Source of the DNA: Streptomyces asoensis | GTDB taxonomy: Bacteria > Actinomycetota > Actinomycetes > Streptomycetales > Streptomycetaceae | Length of the DNA stretch: 64,000 bases | Assembly (NCBI RefSeq): GCF_016860545.1 | Contig: NZ_BNEB01000003.1 | Span: forward strand, 372,001 to 436,000 | Direction of reading: 5' to 3' | Part shown: positions 7,008 to 16,149 of the stretch, in pieces | How the letters are laid out: every line of letters starts with the position of its first letter | Numbering within the stretch: the stretch's first letter is position 1 | Translations under genes and position numbers: made by a program | Notes under the pieces: generated by a model | What the model was told of the DNA's origin: nothing | What the model saw: only the letters and a program-made list of their open reading frames with translations | Database searches by the model: none

Positions 7008-8324
7008 TCAGTTCCCTGGACTTCCTCGCCACGGCTGGAAGTGCCGGCCACCCACCTCAAGGTAACGGGTACCGGTCCCGAACTCCCTGTGCAGCCAAAT
7101 GCCGTGATTGTCGAATATCCGCACCGCATCGGCCGTGTTCGCCCGAAGTGTGGCGTCGTCCACGGTTCGGTAGAGCGTGTGTCCCGTCATCAGGATCACC
7201 GTGTCGCAGTGCCGCAGACCCTCCGGGAAGCGCAGCGGCCGAGCGCCGGTGAGCCCCTGGACCTCGGACGGCGAGTAGAGCGGGTCGTGTGCGCATACCT
7301 CGGCCCCCCGCTCCCGCAGGTCACGGATCAGCGGGATAGACGGGGACCGCGTATGGATCTTCATGTTCGAGGCGTAGGCAATGCCCAGCACAGCGACACG
7401 GTCGACCGGTCCGTGCTGCCAAACGGTCTGACGGAGGGTCGAGAAGGTGTCTTTCTCCACCCGTTCGAGCGCGGCCACGGCCTCGTGGGCACCCTTCTCC
7501 GTACCGAGATAGTCCTTGGCGAGGGGAACGCAGTAGCCGCCGATACCGAGCGACGGGTGATAGAGATCCATGTTCCACTTGGTCGACGCGAGACGCAGGA
7601 TGTCGGCCACATCGAAGTCCGGCAATGCCAGGCTGAGTTCGCAGGCCAGCATGATGTCGCGGTATCGGAAATAGTTCTCGACCACCTTGACCATGGCGGC
7701 GTGCCGAGCGTCCCGCGCCTCGAACACCTCATCGCAGACCGGCGCGTACAGGCGCCTCATCAACGCGATGATCTCGGGACTGTCCCCGCCGATGACCTTC
7801 GGCGTGGATGCCATGTCGCGCTCCCGATCCGTCAACCAGTCCCGGCGTGGGGAGACGCCCACGTGGTAGTCGAGACCTCGCCGCCACCCGGCGTCGCCCA
7901 GCACTTTGTGCACCGCGGAGTCGAGCCAGGCCGGGGCAATGGTGGACTCGATGATCAGGTAGAGCGGCCGGGCACGCGCGCCCTCCGCCAGGCGTCCGAC
8001 AACGTCGTGGAGGGCGGAAGCGTCGATCGCGCCGTTGGCCTCGGTGGGCACGCACAGGATGTGCACGGCATGGCCCGACTGGAGCACGTCGGCCACCTCG
8101 GTGGTGGCGCGCAGAGTTCCCCGGACCACCTCGGCGCGGAAGTCGTCCGGCAGGTACGGCAGGTGGTGGAAGGGGAGTTCGCCGCGGTTGAGCCGGGCCA
8201 CGCGCTCGGGGTCCACGTCCATCACGACGCAGGTCCGTCCGGCCCTGGCGAGAGCGCCGGCCAGCGAATAGCCGATCAGTCCAAGACCCCAGACGCACAG
8301 CTCTCCGTCGTCAGCCGTGTCCAT
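7008..8324 (-). CDS. UDP-glucose/GDP-mannose dehydrogenase family protein (nucleotide-sugar dehydrogenase)
   Basis: The ATG at 8324 sits 6-7 nt after a strong GGAGGAG site and gives 438 residues, typical for the family. Motifs in order are the dinucleotide fold GLGLIG (13-18), ESTIAP (126-131), the K213-VVEN segment of the central helix, and GIGGYCVPLAKD, with the catalytic cysteine at 265 and K270/D271. The C-terminal UDP-binding domain follows (VLGIAYASNMKIHTRSPS). Family members oxidise UDP-glucose, UDP-ManNAc or GDP-mannose to the uronate using two NAD+. The GIGG(x)C(x)P form is closer to WecC/TviB-type UDP-HexNAc dehydrogenases than to UDP-glucose dehydrogenase, but the substrate is not certain. 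The neighbour downstream is the Nudix-like membrane protein. Confidence 0.9.
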   Translation of the reverse strand: MDTADDGELCVWGLGLIGYSLAGALARAGRTCVVMDVDPERVARLNRGELPFHHLPYLPDDFRAEVVRGTLRATTEVADVLQSGHAVHILCVPTEANGAIDASALHDVVGRLAEGARARPLYLIIESTIAPAWLDSAVHKVLGDAGWRRGLDYHVGVSPRRDWLTDRERDMASTPKVIGGDSPEIIALMRRLYAPVCDEVFEARDARHAAMVKVVENYFRYRDIMLACELSLALPDFDVADILRLASTKWNMDLYHPSLGIGGYCVPLAKDYLGTEKGAHEAVAALERVEKDTFSTLRQTVWQHGPVDRVAVLGIAYASNMKIHTRSPSIPLIRDLRERGAEVCAHDPLYSPSEVQGLTGARPLRFPEGLRHCDTVILMTGHTLYRTVDDATLRANTADAVRIFDNHGIWLHREFGTGTRYLEVGGRHFQPWRGSPGN

Positions 8325-8768
8325 GCGAGCTCCTCCCCCAGATGCCTGCACGCAGTCCGCCACTCGGTGTTCTGCCCGCACCCCGGGCATGGGACCCGAC
8401 TTTGCAGTTGTCTGTACCCCACGGACGATGTGGCACAAAGGGCTATGCCCGCCGCAGCCGGGAGTATGTCAGTCGGGCCCGCCTCTCCGGCACCGGCCGA
8501 TCGAGCGCCACCCAGGGCTTCGACGACAAGACCGAGGTCGCGGGAAGTCAGACCGCCGCCCACCGCTCGGAGGGAGGAAAAAGGCCGGCGCCCCGTTGCG
8601 TGGGGGCAGACGCGGGGCCGGGCCGGAGCCGTGCAGGTCGGGACCGGGGTCTCGGGGCTGCGGGACGGGTAGGCCCGGCCCGCGCGGTCGGCCCCAGGGC
8701 CCAGCCCAATCGTGCGGGCCAAGACACGAATCCGGCCCATGAAGGTGCGGCTGGGGCCCAAGGAGGCC
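8325..8768. other. intergenic region upstream of the sugar dehydrogenase
   Basis: This stretch of about 440 bp lies between the divergent ends of two minus-strand genes. It must contain the promoter of the dehydrogenase unit, but I could not pick a convincing -35/-10 pair. Open frames here are short, lack ribosome sites and look like GC-rich shadows. Confidence 0.5.
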
Positions 8769-8823
8769 GGGGCCCGGGAGGGCGAGGGGGCGGGCACCCC
8801 GCCCCCACCCCCTTCCGGGCCCC
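8769..8823 (-). terminator. large G/C hairpin after hsp20
   Basis: Outer arms GGGGCCCGG (8769-8777) and its complement (8815-8823) enclose a second stem of GGGGGCGGG (8786-8794) with its complement (8798-8806) and a 3-nt loop. It begins 17 nt beyond the hsp20 stop on the minus strand and has no U-tract, as is common for actinobacterial terminators. Confidence 0.75.
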
Positions 8824-8839
8824 TGGGGTCGGGTGGGCG

Positions 8840-9286
8840 TCAGCTGTTCAGTTGGCGGCGGTCGCCCCTCGTGCCGCCCGTGATCTGGATGCGGCGCGGC
8901 TTGGCCTGTTCGGCCACCGGGATGCGCAGGGTCAGGACACCGGCCTCGTAGGACGCGTCGATGCGTTCCGTGTCGAGGGTCTCGCCCAGGAAAAGCTGCC
9001 GGGTGAACGTGCCGGCCGGACGCTCGGCGACGATCAGTTCGGCTCCCTCGGGAGCGGGGGAACGACGCTCGGCGCGCACGCTGAGGACGTTGCGTTCCAC
9101 GTCGAGTTCGATGGTCTCCGGGTCGATGCCGGGGAGGTCGAAGTGGACGAGGAATTCATCGCCCGAGCGGTAGGCGTCCATCGCCATCGCGGCGGGGTGG
9201 TGGTCGGTGCCGCTGCCCGCGGCGGGGCCGAAGAACTGCTGGGCGATCCGGTCGAACTCACGGAACGGGTCGGTACGCATGAGCAT
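8840..9286 (-). CDS. Hsp20/alpha-crystallin small heat-shock protein
   Basis: The product has about 148 residues. The alpha-crystallin domain runs from about residue 35 to 130: [28 protein letters not shown] (broken into strands), then the [13 protein letters not shown] region and the closing [11 protein letters not shown], which carries the conserved G-x-L. It acts as an ATP-independent holdase that keeps unfolding proteins soluble. Three starts are possible (GTG 9289, ATG 9286, ATG 9280); GGAAGGAG lies 9 nt before 9286. A textbook promoter lies about 50 bp upstream and a strong hairpin follows the stop, so it is a single-gene unit, probably heat-inducible. Confidence 0.95.
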   Translation of the reverse strand: MLMRTDPFREFDRIAQQFFGPAAGSGTDHHPAAMAMDAYRSGDEFLVHFDLPGIDPETIELDVERNVLSVRAERRSPAPEGAELIVAERPAGTFTRQLFLGETLDTERIDASYEAGVLTLRIPVAEQAKPRRIQITGGTRGDRRQLNS

Positions 9287-9336
9287 CACGAGTCACTCCT
9301 TCCAAAGATTTCGGGGTGCGATGCCTCACGTCTTCT

Positions 9337-9365
9337 TATATAGCTCAGCCGAGAAAAGTTGACAA
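9337..9365 (-). promoter_or_regulatory. sigma-70-type promoter of hsp20
   Basis: On the minus strand, TTGTCA (9365-9360) and TATATA (9342-9337) are separated by exactly 17 bp. This is unusually consensus-like for Streptomyces, where such promoters belong to the HrdB class. It lies about 50 bp before the hsp20 start. No clear HAIR (HspR) element is seen, and the RheA-type TGTCATC-N5-GATGACA operator is not present in exact form. Confidence 0.75.
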
Positions 9366-9450
9366 GCCTGGGCTCAGGTTCGGCGCGTCGGTGCTTGCGC
9401 GGGTTAGCCTCGGAGCCGAGCAGGGCCGAGCGACGAGAAGGCAGGCAGAC

Positions 9451-9753
9451 ATGGCGAAGGTTCCCAGCGCGGTGATCGCCGCGGGCGGGCTGGTCGGCGG
9501 GTACGGCGTGGCCCGCTGGACGCGGCAGCGGCCGCTGGGCGGGGCCGTCCTGGCCGTCGCGGGGGCCGCGGCCGCCCGCCAGTGGCGGCAGCAGGCGGGC
9601 GGGGCGGCGGCCGGCGCCCTCACCGCCGCGTACGTCGCCGCCTTCGCGGGGTCGCATCCGCTGGCGAAGCGGGTGGGCGCCTGGCCGTCGGTGTTCGGCG
9701 TGGCGGGCGCGGTCGCCCTCGCGTCCTGGGCGGTCGCCGACCGCCGTTCCTGA
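9451..9753 (+). CDS. small Ala/Gly-rich membrane protein
   Basis: The 100-residue protein starts at ATG 9451 behind GAAGG. It is rich in Ala, Gly and Val, with likely membrane segments at about residues 5-20, 30-44, 50-66 and 80-96 and basic residues in the short loops (RWTRQRP, RQWRQQ). I do not recognise a named family; related small proteins are common in Streptomyces. It diverges from hsp20, and the pair shares a region of about 160 bp. Confidence 0.7.
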   Translation: MAKVPSAVIAAGGLVGGYGVARWTRQRPLGGAVLAVAGAAAARQWRQQAGGAAAGALTAAYVAAFAGSHPLAKRVGAWPSVFGVAGAVALASWAVADRRS

Positions 9754-9866
9754 AGGGTCGGCCCGCCGGGTCTGCCGGGCCCGCCGGGCCTGCCGGGTCT
9801 CAGGAAGGGTGCGGCGGGTGCGGCGGGTACGACAGGTGCGCGGACGAGGGGTGCGGGGATGAGTCC

Positions 9867-10907
9867 TCACTTCCCCACGGTCGCCCCCGCAGCCGCTCCA
9901 GCCCCGACCTCGGCCCCGACCCCGGCCCCAGCCCTCACCCCGGTCGCTCCCACCTGGTACCCCGACCTGAACGCCCGCCGGTAGCCCTGCGGGCTGGTGC
10001 CCGCCACCTTGCGGAAGCACTCGCGGAACGCCGTCGGGGAGCCGAAACCGGTCTGGGCGGCGATCCGTTCGACCGGGTACGCCGTCGATTCCAGCAGGTA
10101 CTGCGCGCGCCGCACCCGCGCCCGGTGCAGCCAGCGCAGCGGGGTCGTGCCGGTCTGTTCGCGGAACCGGCGGTTGAGGGTGCGGGGGCTCATCCCGGCC
10201 CGGGCGGCGATCTGTTCCAGCGTCACCTCACGGGCGCAGTTGTCCTCCAGCCAGGCCAGTACGGGTTCCAGGGTCGCCCCGGCGGGCGTCGGCGGCAGCT
10301 CGTGGACGATGAACTGGGCCTGGCCACCCTCGCGTTCGAGCGGCATGACCGACATCCGGGCCGCCTGCGCGGCGACCGCCGAGCCGTGGTCGCCGCGGAT
10401 CATGTGCAGGCACATGTCGAGGGCCGCGGCGGCGCCCGCCGAGGTGAGGAAGCGGCCGTTGTCGACGTAGAGGACGTTCGGGTCGACGGTCACCTTCGGA
10501 TAGCGCTCGGCCAGTTCGCCCGCCGCGATCCAGTGGGTCGTCGCGCGCAGCCCGTCGAGCAGGCCCGTCTCGGCGAACAGGAACGCGCCGACGCAGACGG
10601 AGGCGATCCGGGTGCCGCGGGCCGCCGCGTCCCGCAGGGCTTCGGCGACGCCGATCGGCAGCGGCGCCCGCGGGTCCGCGACCCCGGGCAGGATGATCGT
10701 GTCCGCCTCGGCCAGCGCCTCGAGCCCGTACGGCGCCCGTACGGTGAACGCCCCCGCGCTCACCTCGCCGGAGGCGGACGGCGAGCAGACCCGCACCCGG
10801 TAGGCGGGCCGGCCGTCCGGCAGCCTGGCCCGGCCGAAGGTGTCGATCGGGGCGGACAGATCGAACGGGACGACCCCGTCCAGGGCCAGTACGGCGACGG
10901 TGTGCAT
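9867..10907 (-). CDS. GlxA-family transcriptional regulator (DJ-1/PfpI fold plus AraC HTH)
   Basis: The 346-residue protein has an N-terminal DJ-1/PfpI-like domain (residues 1-180: VAVLALDGVVPFDLSAP, IILPGVADP, and the nucleophile-elbow sequence SVCVGAFLFAETGLL with Cys105). The C-terminal AraC/XylS double helix-turn-helix spans about 220-330 (VTLEQIAARAGMSPRTLNRRF and later RIAAQTGFGSPTAFRECFRK). This architecture defines GlxA-type regulators, which usually sense amino-acid or quaternary-amine metabolites. No neighbour indicates the target: the next gene diverges and encodes a DUF2269 membrane protein. Confidence 0.93.
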   Translation of the reverse strand: MHTVAVLALDGVVPFDLSAPIDTFGRARLPDGRPAYRVRVCSPSASGEVSAGAFTVRAPYGLEALAEADTIILPGVADPRAPLPIGVAEALRDAAARGTRIASVCVGAFLFAETGLLDGLRATTHWIAAGELAERYPKVTVDPNVLYVDNGRFLTSAGAAAALDMCLHMIRGDHGSAVAAQAARMSVMPLEREGGQAQFIVHELPPTPAGATLEPVLAWLEDNCAREVTLEQIAARAGMSPRTLNRRFREQTGTTPLRWLHRARVRRAQYLLESTAYPVERIAAQTGFGSPTAFRECFRKVAGTSPQGYRRAFRSGYQVGATGVRAGAGVGAEVGAGAAAGATVGK

Positions 10908-11092
10908 GGCAGGAGACTAGGCGTACGACGGATCCCGGCCACACGGGCCCCCGGCCACGTCGAGCGGCCGTGAACCGCGGCCCGCCGGTGTCCCGGACCC
11001 CACGGACCCCGCCGGAGGCGCTGGCGGGAATCCGTCGGGCTCTGGCATTCGTGCCACTTCTGCCGGCCGTGCGGGCCGCCTAGCGTCGGGGC

Positions 11093-11542
11093 GTGACCAA
11101 GTTCCTCCTCGCCGTGCACGTCCTCGCCGCGATCGTCGCGATCGGGCCCGTCACCGTCGCCGCCAGCATGTTCCCGCCCGCCGCGCGCCGCGCCCTGGCC
11201 GCGCCCGACGACGCGCACGCCGCCGCAAGCGTGCGGTTGCTGCACCGCATCTGCCAGGTGTACGCGGCCGTCGGTCTCGCCGTCCCCGTCTTCGGGTTCG
11301 CCACCGCGGGCGCGATGGGTGTGACGGGCGACCCGTGGCTGATCACGTCGATCGTGCTGACCGTGCTGGCCGCGGGTGTGCTGCTGGTGCTCGTGCTGCC
11401 CCGGCAGGAGGTGCTCGTCGAGGGCGGCGGCGCCCAGGAGACCACGGTCCGGCTGGCCATGTTCACGGGGGTGTTCAACCTGCTCTGGGCGACCGTGACG
11501 GTTCTGATGATCGTCCGGCCGGGGTCGACGACCGGCGCCTGA
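11093..11542 (+). CDS. DUF2269 integral membrane protein
   Basis: The GTG at 11093 starts a 149-residue protein with four predicted membrane segments (about 3-24, 52-72, 82-104 and 122-142). The opening KFLLAVHVLAAIVAIGPVTVAA and the polar helix HAAASVRLLHRICQVYA fit DUF2269-type proteins, whose conserved His in the first helix is seen here at HVLAA. The function is unknown. It diverges from the GlxA-type regulator, which could control it. Confidence 0.75.
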   Translation: MTKFLLAVHVLAAIVAIGPVTVAASMFPPAARRALAAPDDAHAAASVRLLHRICQVYAAVGLAVPVFGFATAGAMGVTGDPWLITSIVLTVLAAGVLLVLVLPRQEVLVEGGGAQETTVRLAMFTGVFNLLWATVTVLMIVRPGSTTGA

Positions 11543-11697
11543 CGCGAGGCAGGGCGGGGGCACGGCGGGGGCGAGGGGGACGGCGGCAGCCACCGGCCGC
11601 CGCGCACCACCACCCCGCCACCACCCCGCGCCACCCGCTACCTCCGGGCCGCCCCGCACCGCGCGCCACTTCGCGCCGCCCGCGCGCGCAGCGCCCC

Positions 11698-13215
11698 TCA
11701 GGCGGTCGCCTTGCGCGGCCGGTCGCCCGTGGCCGCCTTGCGCGCCTTGCCCGCCGCCGCCGTCAGGGGCTTGGCGATGTCCTCCAGGGAGCGCCGTTCG
11801 GCGTTGACCGCCAGGAACGCGGCCACCAGGCCCGCCGCGCACATCAGCGCCGCGCCGATGCAGAACGCGAGGACCGTGTCGCCGACCTTGCCCGTGTCGG
11901 TGAGGTCGGCGAACAGCAGGGGACCGCTGATGCCGCCGGCGGCGGTGCCCAGTGCGTAGAAGAAGGCGATGGACATCGCCCGGGTCTCCATCGGGAAGAC
12001 CTCCGACACCGTCAGATAGGCGCTGGAGGCGCCCGCCGACGCGAAGAACAGCACCGCGCACCAGCAGGCCGTCATCGTCGTCGCGTTCAGCGAGCCCTGG
12101 TCGAACAGCCAGGCCGTGCCGAACAGCAGCACACCGGAGAGCAGGTACGTCGAGGAGATCATCACCCGCCGGCCGACCGTGTCGAACAGCTTGCCCAGCA
12201 GCAGCGGACCGAAGAAGTTGCCGACCGCGATGACGGCGAAGTAGTAGCCGGTGTTCCCGCTCGGCACGTCGAAGAACTTGGTCAGGATCGCGCCGAAACC
12301 GAAGGTGATCGCGTTGTAGAGGAACGCCTGCCCGATGAACAGGGAGAAGCCGAGAACGGAACGGCGCCGGTAGTCGGAGAACACGGTGCGCGCGATCTCG
12401 ACGAAGGAGACGCTGCGGCGCTGGTGGATCGTCAGCTCGCCCTCGGCGCGGGGCAGCCGCTCCCCCCGGTCCTTTTCGATCTTCCGCTCGATGGAGGTGA
12501 CGATCTCCTCGGCCTCCCGGTCCCTGCCGTGGATCAGCAGCCAGCGCGGACTCTCCGGGACGTGCCGCCGTACGAGCAGGATCACCAGGGCCAGGACGGC
12601 GCCCAGCGCGAACGTCAGCCGCCAGCCGACGTCCGCCGCGAAGATGTCGGTGTTCAGCGCGACGATCGACAGCAGCGAACCGCCGACCGCGCCCAGCCAG
12701 AAGCTGCCGTTGATCATCAGGTCGACGCGGCCCCGGTACTGCGCCGGGATCAGCTCGTCGATCGCCGAGTTGATGGCCGCGTACTCGCCACCGATGCCGA
12801 AGCCGGTGAGGAACCGGAACAGCAGGAACCACCACGTGTCGAAGGAGACCGCGGTCAGGGCGGTCGCCGCCAGATACACCGCGAGGGTGATCATGAAGAG
12901 CTTCTTGCGGCCCCACTTGTCGGTCAGCCGCCCCCAGAACAGGGCGCCGATGCAGGCACCGGCCACGTACAGCGCGGCCGCGATACCGGTGACCTGTCCC
13001 GAGGTGATCGGCAGGCCGCTGCCCGGCTCCGACAGCCGGCTCGCGATGTTCCCGACGACCGTGACCTCCAGGCCGTCCAGGATCCACACGGTGCCGAGCC
13101 CGAAGACGATGGTCCAGTGCCAGCGCGACCAGGGCAGCCGGTCGAGGCGGGCGGGGATGTCGGTGGTGATCGTGCGGTCGTTCCCGGCCGGCACGGCAGC
13201 TTCGGCGCTGGTCAT
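11698..13215 (-). CDS. MFS transporter, sugar/aromatic-acid porter type
   Basis: The ATG at 13215 follows GGAGGGAG and gives 505 residues with 12 expected membrane spans. Diagnostic signs are the loop 2-3 signature GRLTDKWGRKKL, the fourth-helix FRFLTGFGIGGEY, a loop 6-7 insert (PESPRWLLIHGRDREAEEI, as in sugar porters) and the second-half repeat GKLFDTVGRRVM. These proteins couple solute uptake to the proton gradient; the substrate is unknown. The C-terminal 30 residues are Lys/Arg-rich and cytosolic. The downstream end faces the DUF2269 gene across a G/C-rich spacer. Confidence 0.92.
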   Translation of the reverse strand: MTSAEAAVPAGNDRTITTDIPARLDRLPWSRWHWTIVFGLGTVWILDGLEVTVVGNIASRLSEPGSGLPITSGQVTGIAAALYVAGACIGALFWGRLTDKWGRKKLFMITLAVYLAATALTAVSFDTWWFLLFRFLTGFGIGGEYAAINSAIDELIPAQYRGRVDLMINGSFWLGAVGGSLLSIVALNTDIFAADVGWRLTFALGAVLALVILLVRRHVPESPRWLLIHGRDREAEEIVTSIERKIEKDRGERLPRAEGELTIHQRRSVSFVEIARTVFSDYRRRSVLGFSLFIGQAFLYNAITFGFGAILTKFFDVPSGNTGYYFAVIAVGNFFGPLLLGKLFDTVGRRVMISSTYLLSGVLLFGTAWLFDQGSLNATTMTACWCAVLFFASAGASSAYLTVSEVFPMETRAMSIAFFYALGTAAGGISGPLLFADLTDTGKVGDTVLAFCIGAALMCAAGLVAAFLAVNAERRSLEDIAKPLTAAAGKARKAATGDRPRKATA

Positions 13216-13279
13216 GGGCTCCCTCCTCGGCACGCTCCTCATCGAGCGAACGCGGTTCGGGTTCCCCCGGCCGGCGCCT

Positions 13280-14602
13280 TCAAGCCCCGAGCCAGTGCGC
13301 CACCGTGTAGATCAGCAAGCCGGCCAGCGAACCGACCACCGTGCCGTTGATCCGGATGAACTGGAGGTCACGGCCGATGTTCGCCTCGATCTTGCGGGTC
13401 GTGTGCTCCGCGTCCCAGCCCGCGACCGTGTCGGTGATCAGCGAGGTGATCTCGTGCCGGTACGTCGTCACGACGTGCACGGCGGCGCCCTCCACCCAGC
13501 CGTCCACCTTCTCCCGCACCTTGCGCTCGGTGGCCATCCGGGCCCCCAGGGACAGCAGCGAGGCCCGCACCCGCAGCCGCAGCTCGCTGCGCTCGTCCTC
13601 GGCGGCCGCGACGATCATGGACCGTACGGCCGTCCAGGCGGACGCGATCAGGTCCTGCACCTCGCCACGGCCCAGCACCTCGCCCTTGAGCCGCTCCACC
13701 CGCGCCCGGGTGTCCGTGTCGGACTGGAGATCGGAGGCGAAGTCGCCGAGGAACCGGTCCAGGGCGCCCCGCGCCGGATGGGACGGCATGTCCCGCATCT
13801 CCGCGCAGAACCGCAGCAGCTCCTTGTAGACGCGCTCGCCGATCCGCCGGTCGACGAAGCGGGGGGTCCAGCCCGGGGCGCCGCCCTCCACCGCGCCCAT
13901 CACCGAGTCGCCGTGCAGCACCAGCCAGTCGTACGCGCGGGCCACCACCAGGTCCACGGCCCGCCGGTGGCCGCCGTCGGCGACGATCTTCTCCAGCATC
14001 TTCCCGATGCCCGGCGCGATCTCCTGGGCCTCCGCGCGCCGAGTGATCGCCTCCCCCACCACCGCCTGCACGTCCGAGTCGCGCAGCACCGTCAGCGCGC
14101 CCCGCAGCGCCGTCGCCAGCTCCGCCGTCACCCGGTCGGCGTGCTCCGGGTCGGACAGCCAGGCGCCCAGCCGGGTGCCGATGCCGACCGCGCGCAGCCG
14201 CTGCCGCACGACGTCCTCGGAGAGGAAGTTCTCCCCGACGAACTCGCCCAGCGACACACCCAGCTGGTCCTTCTTGTTCGGGATGATCGCCGTGTGCGGG
14301 ATCGGCAGGCCGAGCGGGTGACGGAACAGCGCCGTCACCGCGAACCAGTCGGCGAGCGCACCCACCATGCCCGCCTCCGCGGCGGCCGCCACATAGCCCG
14401 CCCAGGCGCCCGCGCCGTGGTGGGAGGCCCACTCGGCGAGGACGTACACCACGGCCACGAACAGCAGCAGGCCCGCCGCGGTGAGCTTCATCCGGCGCAC
14501 CCCGCGCCGTTTCTCCTCGTCGGCGGCGCTGAAGACGGTCATCGCGCGCGCCGCCCCGGTGCCGGCCGGCCGCTCCGCTTCCGTACGTTCCATCCGCTCC
14601 AT
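13280..14602 (-). CDS. DUF445 membrane protein
   Basis: The product has 440 residues. It has an N-terminal membrane anchor (about 40-56 and 68-90), then the DUF445 hallmark GALADWFAVTALFRHPLGLPIPHTAIIP (split by a turn), NKKDQLGVSLGEFV and a long helical region, and ends with a C-terminal hydrophobic segment (GTVVGSLAGLLIYTVAHWL). DUF445 proteins (YtxH/YheB-like) are membrane-attached coiled-coil proteins of unknown function, often linked to envelope or sporulation. ATG 14602 and ATG 14593 are both possible starts. It lies directly upstream of the MFS gene on the same strand. Confidence 0.9.
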   Translation of the reverse strand: MERMERTEAERPAGTGAARAMTVFSAADEEKRRGVRRMKLTAAGLLLFVAVVYVLAEWASHHGAGAWAGYVAAAAEAGMVGALADWFAVTALFRHPLGLPIPHTAIIPNKKDQLGVSLGEFVGENFLSEDVVRQRLRAVGIGTRLGAWLSDPEHADRVTAELATALRGALTVLRDSDVQAVVGEAITRRAEAQEIAPGIGKMLEKIVADGGHRRAVDLVVARAYDWLVLHGDSVMGAVEGGAPGWTPRFVDRRIGERVYKELLRFCAEMRDMPSHPARGALDRFLGDFASDLQSDTDTRARVERLKGEVLGRGEVQDLIASAWTAVRSMIVAAAEDERSELRLRVRASLLSLGARMATERKVREKVDGWVEGAAVHVVTTYRHEITSLITDTVAGWDAEHTTRKIEANIGRDLQFIRINGTVVGSLAGLLIYTVAHWLGA

Positions 14603-14803
14603 CCGTTCCGGTCGACGCCCCGTGCCACCCGTCCCGCACGCGGATCACGCAGATATTGTCCCTACCTGACCGACTCCCGGAACGGAACAGGAGTTCCCGG
14701 CGTCTGTCAGGTGGGGGAGCTCGACGGTGAACTCCTGCATGACCGCACCACCGCATGACCCGGAGCCGCGCAGCCGCTCCCCTCACCGAGGAGACCCACC
14801 CCC

Positions 14804-16132
14804 ATGACCAGGCCCCACGGTGGCGCCCTGCTGTCCGCGATCATCACCCTCGTCGTGGCGCTGTCCGCCGCCATATACGTCTCCGTCGCCGCCGACCACG
14901 GACCCGGCCCCCGCTCCGGCTCGGCCGCCGTCGCCGCGGCCCCCGGTCCGGGCGACGCCGCTCCCGTGTCGACGGGCGTCTGGGTCGGCACCTGGGCCGC
15001 CGCCCCGGTCGGCGGCGAACCGGGCACCGCCGCCGACGGCACCGCGGGCCGCACGGTCCGCAACGTCGTCCACACCAGTGTCGGGGGGACGAGTGCCCGC
15101 GTCACACTGTCCAACCTCTACGGCACCGACCCGCTCACCGTCACGCACGCCACCCTCGCCGTGGCGGCCGGCGACGGGAGCGCCGCCGCGGACCCGGACA
15201 CGCTGCGCAGACTCACCTTCCGCGGCGCCACCACCGTCGTCGTCCCGGCCGGCGGGCAGACGTCCAGCGACGCCGTGACCGTCGTCGTCCCCGCCGACGC
15301 CGACGTCCTGGTCAGCGTCTACTCCCCGATCTCCGCCGGCCCGGTCACCTACCACCCGCACGCCCGGCAGACCAACTACGTCGCCGACGGCGAGTCCACC
15401 GAGGACGTGACCGGCGCGTCGTTCGCGGCCGCCGGCGAGTACTGGCGCTACCTGACCGCGCTGGACGTCCTCGGCGACGAGGCCGACGGCACCGTCGTGG
15501 CCCTCGGCGACTCGATCACCGACGGCATCACCTCCACGTCCGGCGCCGACCGTCGCTGGCCCGACGTCCTCGCCGCCCGGCTGCGCGCCGACGGCGCCAC
15601 CGGGGACGCGCCCCGCTACGGCGTCGTCAACGAGGGCATCAGCGGCAACCAGCTCCTCGCCGACGACCCCCGCCGCGGCGCGTCGGCCCTCGACCGCTTC
15701 GAACGGGACGTCCTCGACCGCCCGAACGTCAAGGCCGTCGTCGTCGACCTCGGCATCAACGACATCCTGCGCAACCGGCGGCTCGCCGACCCGCAGGCGA
15801 TCGTCACCGGCCTGCGCACCCTCGTCGAACGCGCCCACGCCCACGGCATCCGGGTCGTCGGCAGCACCCTCACGCCGTTCCGCGGCCACCGCGGCTGGAC
15901 CGACGCCCGCGAGGACGTGCGGCAGCAGGTCAACCGGGCGATCCGGGCGGACGCCGTGTTCGACGAGGTCGTCGACTTCGACAAGGCGCTGCGCGACCCG
16001 TACGACCCGCGCAGCCTGCGCCCCGAGTACGACTCCGGCGACCGTCTGCACCCGAGCGACCGCGGCTACCGGACGATGGCGTGGACCATCGACCCGACCG
16101 ACCTCGAAGGCCCGGTCCCGGCCCGGCTGTAG
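14804..16132 (+). CDS. secreted SGNH/GDSL-family hydrolase
   Basis: The 442-residue protein starts with an export signal (hydrophobic core about 9-28). Catalytic blocks are complete: GDSITDG (235-241, nucleophile Ser237), GISGN (278-282), GIND (317-320) and DRLH (413-416, Asp413/His416). The roughly 180-residue N-terminal part is a beta-rich accessory domain seen in Streptomyces rhamnogalacturonan-acetylesterase-like and lipase-like GDSL enzymes. It is expected to hydrolyse ester bonds of lipids or plant polysaccharides outside the cell. GAGGAG lies 10 nt before the ATG. It converges with the DUF1707 gene. Confidence 0.93.
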   Translation: MTRPHGGALLSAIITLVVALSAAIYVSVAADHGPGPRSGSAAVAAAPGPGDAAPVSTGVWVGTWAAAPVGGEPGTAADGTAGRTVRNVVHTSVGGTSARVTLSNLYGTDPLTVTHATLAVAAGDGSAAADPDTLRRLTFRGATTVVVPAGGQTSSDAVTVVVPADADVLVSVYSPISAGPVTYHPHARQTNYVADGESTEDVTGASFAAAGEYWRYLTALDVLGDEADGTVVALGDSITDGITSTSGADRRWPDVLAARLRADGATGDAPRYGVVNEGISGNQLLADDPRRGASALDRFERDVLDRPNVKAVVVDLGINDILRNRRLADPQAIVTGLRTLVERAHAHGIRVVGSTLTPFRGHRGWTDAREDVRQQVNRAIRADAVFDEVVDFDKALRDPYDPRSLRPEYDSGDRLHPSDRGYRTMAWTIDPTDLEGPVPARL

Positions 16133-16149
16133 AACGGCGACGGCCGCCG

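Noticed and set aside
8342..9343. Plus-strand open frame across hsp20 and its terminator
   Set aside because: The sequence is a shadow of hsp20 with no ribosome site and no protein-like composition.
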